The position numbers were made by a program, and so were the translations under genes. Below the pieces are notes generated by a model. The model saw only the letters and a list, made by a program, of their open reading frames with translations, did no database searches and was not told the DNA's origin. DNA of 7,832 nucleotides from Klebsiella pneumoniae (GTDB lineage Bacteria; Pseudomonadota; Gammaproteobacteria; Ga0077536), in NCBI GenBank assembly GCA_945873015.1, contig CAMCBY010000183.1, positions 1 to 7,832 of the forward strand, read 5' to 3'. Below are positions 1 to 7,832 of this stretch, piece after piece. Numbering within the stretch: position 1 is the stretch's first letter; every line of letters begins with the position of its first letter.

Positions 1-1004
1 AATGGAGTGAACATGCCTGTCGCCGTTGCACTGCGCGTCAGGGTGTCGCCGCGCTCAACGCCGGTGCGAATATTGCGGATGCGTTCGCCGACCTGCTCGT
101 TGTCCACCGCCTGCGCCATCACGCCCAGCGCCTGGGTCAAAGGCACGCCAGCGGCCATGGACATGGCAAAACCCCGCGCAAAGCGGCCGAGGGTCGCGCG
201 GTGAATGATGTCGCCCACCACCGGCAAACGCAGCTTGATGCCATCCCATCGATAACGGCCCTGCTCGGAGCGGATCCAGGCGCGAAAGGTAAACGCGGCG
301 AGCACGCTCGCGCACAACATCGCGCCCCAGTACTCGGTGCAGAAATTGGACATGCCAATCAACAAACGCGTCGGCACCGGCAACTCGACCTTGGCACGGG
401 CAAAAATCTGCGAGAACTGCGGGATGACGACCACATTGATAATGCCGATAGCCGCAACTATCGCGCTGATGACAAAGCTCGGATAGCGCAGCGCGCTTTT
501 AATCTGGGCACGGGTGTTGCGGTCCCGCTCAAGGTATTCCGACAGACGCAGGAAGGCATCGTCGAGCCGGCCTGTGCTTTCGCCGATACGTACCGTGTTG
601 ACGAACAGGCTCGAGAAAATCTGCGGATGCTGGGCGAGTGCGACCGACAGTTCGCGACCGCTCTCCAGCACGATGCGAATTTCATTGAGCACTTTGCCGA
701 GCACTGGGTTGCGTGCCGAACGCGCCAGCCCGGTCAGGCCCTGCCCTATCGGCACGCCGGCATGAATGAGGGTGTACATCTGCCGACACAGCAGGATCAA
801 ATCATCCGGTCCCGGCTTGTTCGACTGCAGCACCTCGCGCAACACTGCCAAGGCGTCAACGCGCGTCACCGCCACCTGGATTTCCACCGGTGTGATGCCG
901 CTGGTGAGGAGCTGCGCAGCGACCGCGTCGCGCGACACCGCTTCGAGGGTGCCTTTGATCAGGTCACCACGGCGACCGCGGCCCTTGTACTCGAATTGCG
1001 CCAT
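1..1004 (-). CDS. mshG: MshG, MSHA pilus inner-membrane platform protein (3' end cut by window)
   Basis: GspF/PilC/MshG-family polytopic inner-membrane protein, the platform on which the assembly ATPase MshE acts to add pilins. I read 334 codons with no stop to the window edge. Family members are about 400 residues, so roughly 70 residues including the last membrane helix are missing. The first T2SSF domain spans about 70-195 and contains LLCRQMYTLIHAGVPIGQGL (71-90) and GESTGRLDDA (141-150). Membrane helices lie near 176-195 and 227-244. The conserved PQFSQIFARAKVELPVPTR follows the first helix. The second T2SSF domain begins near 278 and repeats the first motif as MSMAAGVPLTQAL (281-293). 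The ATG at 1004 is the only sensible start, because an in-frame TAG lies six codons upstream. It sits 22 nt after mshE with no convincing Shine-Dalgarno. Very sure of the family. The mshG name rests on the operon context. Confidence 0.95.
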   Translation of the reverse strand, partial: MAQFEYKGRGRRGDLIKGTLEAVSRDAVAAQLLTSGITPVEIQVAVTRVDALAVLREVLQSNKPGPDDLILLCRQMYTLIHAGVPIGQGLTGLARSARNPVLGKVLNEIRIVLESGRELSVALAQHPQIFSSLFVNTVRIGESTGRLDDAFLRLSEYLERDRNTRAQIKSALRYPSFVISAIVAAIGIINVVVIPQFSQIFARAKVELPVPTRLLIGMSNFCTEYWGAMLCASVLAAFTFRAWIRSEQGRYRWDGIKLRLPVVGDIIHRATLGRFARGFAMSMAAGVPLTQALGVMAQAVDNEQVGERIRNIRTGVERGDTLTRSATATGMFTP

Positions 1005-1026
1005 GAAGTGACGGGAAATCTACGCT

Positions 1027-2825
<1,799 letters not shown>

Positions 2826-2829
<4 letters not shown>

Positions 2830-4004
2830 GGGGCGGCCTGCAGACGAGCGATTTCGGTAGCGGCGTAGGTATCCATGGTCTGCGACAGCGTGCCGCTGGT
2901 CCGAGCCTGAGTGAAGGCGGCCACTGCTTCGCGGCGTGCATCGAGCGCGGCAAGCGAAATCGCGAGCCCCATCCACGCGGTGCCATGGGATGGCGCCGCC
3001 TGCAGGACTTCGCGGTAGGTCGCCACCGCCGCCGCATGATCGCCCTGACGCTGTTGAAGTGCGGCCAGGAACTCGTGGTACTCGAGCGCCTGCGCAACGG
3101 GCGGTGCCGAACGGGTAAGGACGGCCAATGCGCCGGCACTGTCGCCGGCGTCGTAGCGCAGATGCGCAAGCATCTGTGCGAGTGCGGCGGCGCGTGGTGC
3201 CTGTTTGAGCCCGTCGCGCAATGTGGTTTCCGCTTCAGCGTTACGGCCCGCCTGCAGCAGATGGCGGGCATAAACCAGATGCAGCTTCTCGTTGCCGTGG
3301 AACCGCGCCGCTGCCGTTTTCAAACGCGCCAGGCCACCCGCGGTATCGCCGCGGGCGAACGCCTGTTCAGCCTGCTGTATCGCCGCCACCTGATCGTCGC
3401 TGCGCGGCGATGGCGTACGCGAGATATGCATCGTTCCGGGGTTCTCCACCAGTTCGCTCTCCGCCTCCATCGCGGATGACGGAACGGCGGTCTCCACTAA
3501 ACGGCTCTGCGCATCGCCGTCCGTGGCCGGCACTGCCGGCGGCACGGCGAGCGCTGAATTGACCGCTGCCTCGGTGTCTTGCCGTGCCGGCGGCTGTGGC
3601 GTAGCGGCAACGGCAACCGGGGTGGTGATGGTCGGCGCTGCCGCCACCGCCGCAGAAGTCAGCGCAGACGGCGTTGCGCCAACCAGCGCCGCGGCGCCCG
3701 CTTCCACCCGCGCAGGCGCGGCTTCGATACCGACAACGACTTCGGGCGCTTGCACTGCCACCGGCGCAACCGTACGGAACGGCACCGACTTCGCCGCGCC
3801 GATGTCGATGTTCGCGTCGCGGTGCCACAGCAACAGCGCGCCAAACAATGCCGCCGACAACATCCATGGCAATGCAGGATGGGCTTTCAATTCGCGCGGC
3901 AACAGTTCTGCCGGCAGCAGGTTGGCGAGCACCCCGTCCAACGGCGTGCTGCGTCGTCGCTGACGCTGGTCGAGATCACGCAGCATCTGGTTGATGAGGC
4001 TCAT
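2826..4004 (-). CDS. mshN: MshN, membrane-anchored TPR protein of MSHA biogenesis
   Basis: 392-residue bitopic protein. It begins MSLINQMLRDLDQR, the conserved cytoplasmic start of MshN proteins. One membrane helix follows at about 45-60 (LPWMLSAALFGALLLW), then an Ala/Pro/Val-rich, probably disordered periplasmic linker (about 75-200). The C-terminal half (about 205-392) is all-helical TPR-like repeats, with units such as AEQAFARGDTAGGLARLKTA, YARHLLQAGRNAEAETTLRD and GDHAAAVATYREVLQAAP. By topology and its place beside the ExeA-like mshM it resembles the ExeB/GspB partner role. The TPR domain may contact MshL, pilus subunits or peptidoglycan-associated proteins, which is inference. The ATG at 4004 overlaps the mshM stop in an ATGA. 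A start nine codons upstream (4031) is possible but would lie inside mshM and precede the conserved N-terminus. The stop overlaps the mshE start. Confidence 0.92.
4001..4004 (-). other. ATGA stop/start overlap of mshM and mshN
   Basis: The mshN ATG (4004-4002) and mshM TGA (4003-4001) share bases. The sequence before the ATG (GGCGGGG) is only a loose Shine-Dalgarno. This points to termination-reinitiation coupling, so the ATPase and its TPR partner would be made in linked amounts. Confidence 0.85.
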
Positions 4005-4879
4005 GCGTGCCCCGCCAACAGACGCAACCAACCCAGACCGCGCGGATAGGCGCGTTGCACACCTGCTTCCCGCGCGTCGATGGTATCGGCGATAGCGGCC
4101 CCCACGGTGCGACGGCTGACCGTCGTCAATCCCAGACCATAAGTGGCCATCAGCGATTTGTGAGCCAGTATGTTGACCAGGCGCGGGACACCGCGACTGC
4201 CTTCGTACAGCGCGTCACGTGCGCGCCGCTCGAACAACTCGCCATCGCGATAGCCGGCGACATGCAGGCGGTGCGCGATGTATTTGTCCAACGCCGCGCG
4301 CCCGAGCGGCTTGAGCTCGTAGGCGAAGGTGATGCGCTGGCGCAGTTGCCGAATCGAGGGCTGGTTGAGGGTGGCCTCCAACTCGGGCTGACCGAACAAC
4401 ACCACCTGCAACAGTTTGCGCTTCTCGGTCTCAAGATTGGTGAGCAAGCGCAAGGTTTCCAGGGTCGACACCGGCACCGCCTGCGCTTCGTCCATGCACA
4501 AAACCACTTGCTTGCCACTGGCATGCAGCGCGAGCAAGGCATCGGTCAGGCAGCGTGTGAGCTGATGCTGGGTGGCACGCTTCGGATAGCTGACACCCAA
4601 CTCATCGGCCAGCGAAAACAGCAGGCTGGACGGACGCAGATAGGGATTGGGCAGATAGGCACTGGCGAAGTCGTCACCCAGTTGCTTGAGCAGTGTGCGA
4701 CACAACATGGTTTTGCCGGTTCCCACTTCGCCGATGACTTTCACGAATCCTTCGCCGGCGCGCAGCGATACCAGCAAAACGTTGAGCGCATCATGGTAGC
4801 CGTCACGGGTCATGAAAAATGCCGTGTCCGGCGTCAGGGTGAACGGCATTTCGTTCATCGCGAAATGTTGCAGATACAT
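4001..4879 (-). CDS. mshM: MshM, ExeA-like AAA ATPase of MSHA biogenesis
   Basis: 292-residue cytoplasmic AAA ATPase of the ExeA/MshM/TniB-like group. It starts MYLQHFAMNEMPFTLTPDTA, the typical entry of this family (YxxxFxxxxxPFxxTPD). Walker A is GEVGTGKT (50-57), Walker B is VVLCMDEAQ (125-133), sensor-like LLQVVLFGQPEL is at 156-167 and the conserved RQLRQRI with candidate arginine fingers is at 177-183. SRGVPRLVNILAHKSLM (228-244) is the usual C-terminal helical segment. Unlike full-length ExeA it stops after the AAA module, with no membrane helix or peptidoglycan-binding domain. That is normal for MshM. The role inferred from ExeA is energy-dependent help in placing or assembling the secretin through the periplasm, with MshN as membrane partner. 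The start is secure: a strong AGGAGG lies 7 nt upstream and the previous gene ends 33 nt away. Confidence 0.95.
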   Translation of the reverse strand: MYLQHFAMNEMPFTLTPDTAFFMTRDGYHDALNVLLVSLRAGEGFVKVIGEVGTGKTMLCRTLLKQLGDDFASAYLPNPYLRPSSLLFSLADELGVSYPKRATQHQLTRCLTDALLALHASGKQVVLCMDEAQAVPVSTLETLRLLTNLETEKRKLLQVVLFGQPELEATLNQPSIRQLRQRITFAYELKPLGRAALDKYIAHRLHVAGYRDGELFERRARDALYEGSRGVPRLVNILAHKSLMATYGLGLTTVSRRTVGAAIADTIDAREAGVQRAYPRGLGWLRLLAGHA

Positions 4880-4886
4880 CGATGCC

Positions 4887-4892
4887 CCTCCT
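4887..4892 (-). promoter_or_regulatory. Strong ribosome-binding site of mshM
   Basis: On the minus strand the sequence reads AGGAGG followed by a 7-nt spacer and the mshM ATG. This is a near-perfect Shine-Dalgarno. It decides the mshM start and stands out because most other genes here have weak sites and overlapping starts. Confidence 0.85.
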
Positions 4893-4912
4893 AGTGCTTA
4901 CGACCGGTGTGC

Positions 4913-6715
4913 TCAGGGCTGGGGAATGCCCAGCGTCCCGCCAACCTGCTTTTCAGCCATCTGACGCGCGGCCTCGCCTAGCGAACCGAGCTCGTCATGC
5001 GCGTTGTTGAATGCGGCGGACCAGTCACTCGGCGTATCGATGACCATCGGCCGCAGCAGGATCACCAATTCGCTCTTGCGGGTGATGCTCTGCTTGTGGC
5101 GGAACAGCGCGCCCACCATCGGCAGTTCGCCGAGCCCCGGTGTCTTGGCGTCAAGGTCGGCCTCACGGTTCTGCATGAGGCCACCGATCACCACCAACTG
5201 GCCGTTGAGCGCCTTCACGATCGAATCCGACTCGCGCACCGTGCTGCGCGCCAGCGGCAATTTCTGTGATACGCCGCCAACCGTGATGTTTTTCTGCTGA
5301 TCGGTCACCTCACTGACGCTCGGGTGAATGTGCAACATCACCTCGCCGGACTTGCTGATCTGGGGCGTCACATCGAGCGCGATACCGGAGAAGAAAGGCG
5401 TCAGTTCGATATTCGGCGTGGAGGTCGTCGAGGTGCCTGTCACCGTGGTGGTGGATACATCGGTCACAAAGAACTCGTCGGTACCGACCTTGATGACCGC
5501 TTTCTGATTGTTCATGGTCGAAATACGCGGGCTGGACAATACCTGCACATTGCCCTGGGTTTTGAGCAATTCAAGAAAGGCGCCAAAATCCTTGCCCTGC
5601 AGCGCCAACGAGAACACCCCGCCAAAGCCCGACGCGGGCACCGCCAAACTCGCCAGATTGGGCAGTGCGAACTGTGCGCCGCGGTTGTCGCTGGCCACGC
5701 TGGTATCCGGGAACACGGTGCCGCCGCCGGTATGGCCGAGGGTGAATTCCCCAATCACACTCGCCCAGTTAATGCCCGCCTGAAAGCCGTCGGACAACTC
5801 GACTTCAAGAATTTTCGCCTCCAGCACCACCTGGCGCTGGGCTATCAACTGCGCGGCCGACAGGAAAGATTCCACCTCACGCAATTCGGTGGTCAGCGCA
5901 CGCACCACAATCACGCCGGACTGCGAGTTGACGACCACACTGCGGCCATTGCCTTCGCCTATGATGGCGGCCACCGAGGCCGACAATTCCTGCCAGAAGG
6001 AAGTCTCGGGCTGACGCGTGGTGATCTGCGTGCCGACCGCAGAGCGGCTGCTGTTGCTGCCGCGGCGATGGCCGTTGGTCTCGACCGGCTGATCCTGACC
6101 GTTCTGTGAACCGCCCTGCGAACCATCGCGTTCATCATCGTTGCCCCGCTGCAGCGTACCGGCGCTGACGAAGGTCGAGGATGATCCGCTGCGATTCATG
6201 TTCAGGTAGTTGATCGGATAGACGCGCGCTTCAAGGCGCGCCGGCATGATCTGAAATCCGAAGGACGTGCGCTCGAACTCATAGCCGTAAACATCGCGGG
6301 CGGCACCAATCACTTCCGGAATGGTGACGTTCTTGAGGCTGAGCGAGATTTTGCCGGCAACATCGGGATGCACGACCATGTTGTACGGTGTGCCATCGAC
6401 CAGACTCATGAAAAACTGGCGCGCCGGCACTTCATTGACTGAAATCTCGAAACGCTGCTCGACGGGCGCGGTGGTGCCCGCCGCGTCGATTTTGAGGGTC
6501 GGCACCAGGGCGCGGCTGACTTCATCGGGCACCGGTGGCGCAGGAGCCGCCGCAGCCGGCTGCGGCGCGCTGCGTGCCGCATCGATGGTGGCCTGCATCG
6601 CGGTCAGATTGTCGGTGCGCGGCGGCGGATTCTGACAGGCAGTCAGCAGCAGCGCGCACAAGGCCGGCACCAGGATACGCCGCTCAGCGGAGATGTTTGC
6701 GGACTTCGATGTCAT
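4913..6715 (-). CDS. mshL: MshL, MSHA pilus secretin (outer-membrane lipoprotein)
   Basis: Secretin/GspD-PilQ-family protein of 600 residues that forms the outer-membrane ring through which the pilus leaves the cell. A lipoprotein signal peptide with lipobox LTAC (24-27, lipidated Cys27) is followed by Gln, so outer-membrane sorting is expected. An STN/N0-type domain is at about 86-160 (FEISVNEVPARQFFMSLVDG). An N1-like region at about 160-285 is interrupted by a polar Gly/Ser/Asp/Gln/Asn stretch (about 186-226). The secretin core runs about 290-560, with VLEAKILEVELSDGFQAGIN, VQVLSSPRISTMNNQKAVIK and signature PGLGELPMVGALFR (526-539). Start choice: ATG 6715 gives a 14-residue N-region and a 32-nt overlap with mshK. 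ATG 6727 would add four residues. The open frame to 7072 is a shadow of mshK. A GAG triplet about 8 nt before 6715 is a weak site. Confidence 0.95.
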   Translation of the reverse strand: MTSKSANISAERRILVPALCALLLTACQNPPPRTDNLTAMQATIDAARSAPQPAAAAPAPPVPDEVSRALVPTLKIDAAGTTAPVEQRFEISVNEVPARQFFMSLVDGTPYNMVVHPDVAGKISLSLKNVTIPEVIGAARDVYGYEFERTSFGFQIMPARLEARVYPINYLNMNRSGSSSTFVSAGTLQRGNDDERDGSQGGSQNGQDQPVETNGHRRGSNSSRSAVGTQITTRQPETSFWQELSASVAAIIGEGNGRSVVVNSQSGVIVVRALTTELREVESFLSAAQLIAQRQVVLEAKILEVELSDGFQAGINWASVIGEFTLGHTGGGTVFPDTSVASDNRGAQFALPNLASLAVPASGFGGVFSLALQGKDFGAFLELLKTQGNVQVLSSPRISTMNNQKAVIKVGTDEFFVTDVSTTTVTGTSTTSTPNIELTPFFSGIALDVTPQISKSGEVMLHIHPSVSEVTDQQKNITVGGVSQKLPLARSTVRESDSIVKALNGQLVVIGGLMQNREADLDAKTPGLGELPMVGALFRHKQSITRKSELVILLRPMVIDTPSDWSAAFNNAHDELGSLGEAARQMAEKQVGGTLGIPQP

Positions 6716-7058
6716 GTTTGATCTCATAGCTGTTGAGGCGGAGCACGAGCGGTCCGTTGCTGGTACTGATATCGACTTGTTGACTGCGGATCTTTCGCAC
6801 CAGCGCCTGGCCGATACGACCGCCCTCATAAACGAGTTCGTCATTGATGATGGCGTGGGAGCGCCGACCGTCGAGTTTGACCGCAGACAGCACATAGCTT
6901 TGTTCGCTCGGCGCGGCTGATTCGGGTGCCGCTTCGGCGCCCGGCACGAGCAGGGGACGCATCGGGTCCACCAGCGCCTCGGCTTGCGGCGGCACCTCAC
7001 GCGGTGCGGCGACGGCGACGGTGCTGAGAACGAGCCAGAGCAGGACACAGAAACGCAT
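6684..7058 (-). CDS. mshK: MshK, periplasmic PilP/GspB-like connector of MSHA pilus
   Basis: Small protein of 124 residues with a Sec signal peptide (MRFCVLLWLVLSTVAVA, cleavage near 17/18). It has a DPMRP motif at 31-35, shared with the start of PilP/GspB/MshK-type proteins, then an Ala/Pro/Glu-rich linker. The compact beta-rich C-terminal domain (about 53-124) is of the YVLSAVKLDGRRSHAIINDE type. By position between the PilO-like and secretin genes it corresponds to PilP in the PilMNOPQ operon, linking the inner-membrane alignment complex to the MshL ring. The ATG at 7058 lies 3 nt after the mshJ stop with only a weak GGGG-type site, so translation is probably coupled to mshJ. Its 3' end overlaps the start of mshL. 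The family is poorly conserved, so the name relies on gene order, signal peptide and the DP motif. Confidence 0.87.
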   Translation of the reverse strand: MRFCVLLWLVLSTVAVAAPREVPPQAEALVDPMRPLLVPGAEAAPESAAPSEQSYVLSAVKLDGRRSHAIINDELVYEGGRIGQALVRKIRSQQVDISTSNGPLVLRLNSYEIKHDIEVRKHLR

Positions 7059-7061
7059 CGC

Positions 7062-7748
7062 CTACACCCCAATCCAGTGGCGACTCAGGCTGATGGTGTA
7101 GACCACAATCGCGCCTTCGGTGTTGGGGTAGTCCTTAGTCTCGAGTTCGATGCGGTCCCAGAAAAATCCCCACGGCAGGGCTTCAAGGGCACGCAAATAG
7201 GAGAGCGTGTCGAAATAGCTGCCTTTGAACCTGATGCGGATTCCATGCCGGTAGGCGCCGGCCTGGCTTTTGGCGACGTCGCTCGCGACGCCCGCCGACG
7301 CTTCACCCGCTTGTGCGGCGGGCATGGCGATGGGTTCGGCACCGAGACCTTCAAGGGCAACGAACTGCAACTTGTTGAAGCGGCCCAGCACCGCGGACAG
7401 CACCTCAGCCATGCGCTCGCTCGGCACCATATTGCCGATCTTGGCCTGAATATCGCGGTCGAGGGTCGTCAGTTCAGCGCGTCGGCGCTCGATCGCCGCT
7501 TCCACCGCTGCGTCGGGATTATCGCGCGCGGCGTTGACCACCGAGTCGGCCAGCAAATGGGTCTCACGCAGGGTTTGACCGAGGGTCGCGACTTCGCCTT
7601 CGAGGCGTGTGCGCTCGGCTTCGATGGGCCGCAACAGCACGGCATCGCAGATCTTCAGCAACACCAGCACGGTTGCGCCCAGCAACAATACGCGCTCCTT
7701 AAGGCTCAGGCCGTCGACGCGATCCAGCCATGGCTTAAAATCAGCCAC
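7062..7748 (-). CDS. mshJ: MshJ, PilO-like inner-membrane alignment protein of MSHA pilus
   Basis: 228-residue bitopic inner-membrane protein. It has a short cytoplasmic N-terminus, a membrane helix at about 19-38 (RVLLLGATVLVLLKICDAVL) and a heptad-rich coiled coil at about 42-105 (EAERTRLEGEVATLGQTLRE). The C-terminal region (about 110-228) has the ferredoxin-like pattern of PilO/GspM proteins, including RHGIRIRFKGSYFDTLSYLR and ALPWGFFWDRIELE. The expected role is dimerising with the PilN-like partner to form the periplasmic alignment complex that meets MshK. The start codon is GTG at 7748, with GGGAGG 6 nt upstream, inside the end of the preceding gene (8-nt overlap with its TGA). There is no better start nearby. 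The sequence family diverges fast, but topology and neighbours agree. Confidence 0.92.
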   Translation of the reverse strand: MADFKPWLDRVDGLSLKERVLLLGATVLVLLKICDAVLLRPIEAERTRLEGEVATLGQTLRETHLLADSVVNAARDNPDAAVEAAIERRRAELTTLDRDIQAKIGNMVPSERMAEVLSAVLGRFNKLQFVALEGLGAEPIAMPAAQAGEASAGVASDVAKSQAGAYRHGIRIRFKGSYFDTLSYLRALEALPWGFFWDRIELETKDYPNTEGAIVVYTISLSRHWIGV

Positions 7749-7832
7749 GGTCGTCCTCCCGCTTGGCGATGCCGTCGGTGGTCACCGAGAACTCGATGGC
7801 ACGGGAATCAGTGACGTCGTGGTGCAACTCGA
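7741..7832 (-). CDS. 3' end of mshI/PilN-like gene (5' part outside window)
   Basis: An open frame entering from the right edge ends in TGA at 7743-7741 after 29 readable codons (ELHHDVTDSRAIEFSVTT, then DGIAKREDDRG). It overlaps the mshJ GTG start by 8 nt, as expected for a translationally coupled neighbour. In msh and pilMNOPQ-type operons the gene just before the PilO-like one encodes the PilN-like protein (annotated mshI or mshI2). The fragment is too short to identify by its own sequence: a beta-strand-like segment followed by a charged tail fits a PilN C-terminus but is not diagnostic. The call is by context. Confidence 0.65.
   Translation of the reverse strand, partial: ELHHDVTDSRAIEFSVTTDGIAKREDDRG
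7755..7760 (-). promoter_or_regulatory. Strong ribosome-binding site of mshJ, supporting a GTG start
   Basis: Minus-strand GGGAGG with a 6-nt spacer precedes the GTG at 7748. It is embedded in the last codons of the upstream mshI-like gene. Good complementarity and spacing make the GTG the likely initiation codon. Confidence 0.8.

Noticed and set aside
2830..2976. Possible 49-residue N-terminal extension of MshE
   Set aside because: It lies wholly inside mshN, is Arg/Ser/Gly-rich shadow sequence, and precedes the conserved MSLPRKIRLG start that overlaps the mshN stop.
3520..3760. Repetitive GC-rich stretch resembling a repeat array
   Set aside because: It encodes the Ala/Pro/Val-rich linker of MshN. 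The repetition is codon-level low complexity without a fixed repeat unit or spacers.
4007..4894. 295-codon plus-strand open frame antisense to mshM
   Set aside because: Mirror of mshM in the same register. No domain, and composition typical of antisense translation.
5324..6109. 261-codon plus-strand open frame antisense to mshL
   Set aside because: Mirror of the mshL secretin core in the same register. No ribosome-binding site or family resemblance noticed.
6728..7072. Possible 115-residue N-terminal extension of MshL
   Set aside because: It is the out-of-frame shadow of mshK, and a lipoprotein signal cannot sit 140 residues into a protein.
6984..7814. 276-codon plus-strand open frame across mshK, mshJ and the mshI tail
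   Set aside because: mshK and mshJ happen to share a frame, so one antisense register stays open through both. It crosses gene borders and shows no motif.

Overview
This window is one co-directional gene cluster on the minus strand. It encodes the assembly machinery of an MSHA-type (mannose-sensitive haemagglutinin) type IV pilus. In transcription order, from high to low coordinate, it runs: the 3' end of an mshI/PilN-like gene, mshJ (PilO-like), mshK (PilP/GspB-like), mshL (outer-membrane secretin lipoprotein), mshM (ExeA-like AAA ATPase), mshN (membrane-anchored TPR protein), mshE (c-di-GMP-responsive assembly ATPase) and mshG (inner-membrane platform protein, cut by the window edge). This is the canonical msh order. 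The pilin genes (mshB/A/C/D type) would be expected beyond position 1, and the PilM-like gene beyond position 7832.

The DNA is GC-rich, with codon third positions strongly biased to G or C. With the MSHA gene order this suggests a high-GC gamma- or betaproteobacterium. I cannot name the genus. Nothing in composition or codon use sets one gene apart as recently acquired.

Region by region: 7741-7832 is the mshI tail. 7062-7748 is mshJ, with a GTG start behind a strong ribosome-binding site. 6684-7058 is mshK, 3 nt after mshJ. 4913-6715 is mshL, overlapping mshK by about 32 nt. 4001-4879 is mshM, 33 nt after mshL and with its own strong Shine-Dalgarno. 2826-4004 is mshN and 1027-2829 is mshE, each joined to the gene before it by a 4-nt ATGA overlap. 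1-1004 is the mshG fragment, 22 nt after mshE. The longest gap is 33 nt and I see no promoter, terminator, RNA gene, mobile element, repeat array or CRISPR. The genes shown are probably co-transcribed from a promoter outside the window.

How they work together: MshE powers pilus polymerisation through the platform MshG. MshI/J form the inner-membrane alignment complex. MshK is a periplasmic connector to MshL, the outer-membrane channel. MshM and MshN resemble an ExeA/ExeB-like pair that probably helps fit or assemble the secretin in the envelope. The MshE N-terminus carries the c-di-GMP-binding motif pair, linking the pilus to the motile-to-sessile switch.

I found no evidence of a previously undescribed system. 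The points worth a second look are details: a substituted residue in the MshE c-di-GMP motif, an extended MshE tail, a polar insertion in the secretin, and the pattern of strong versus coupled translation starts.
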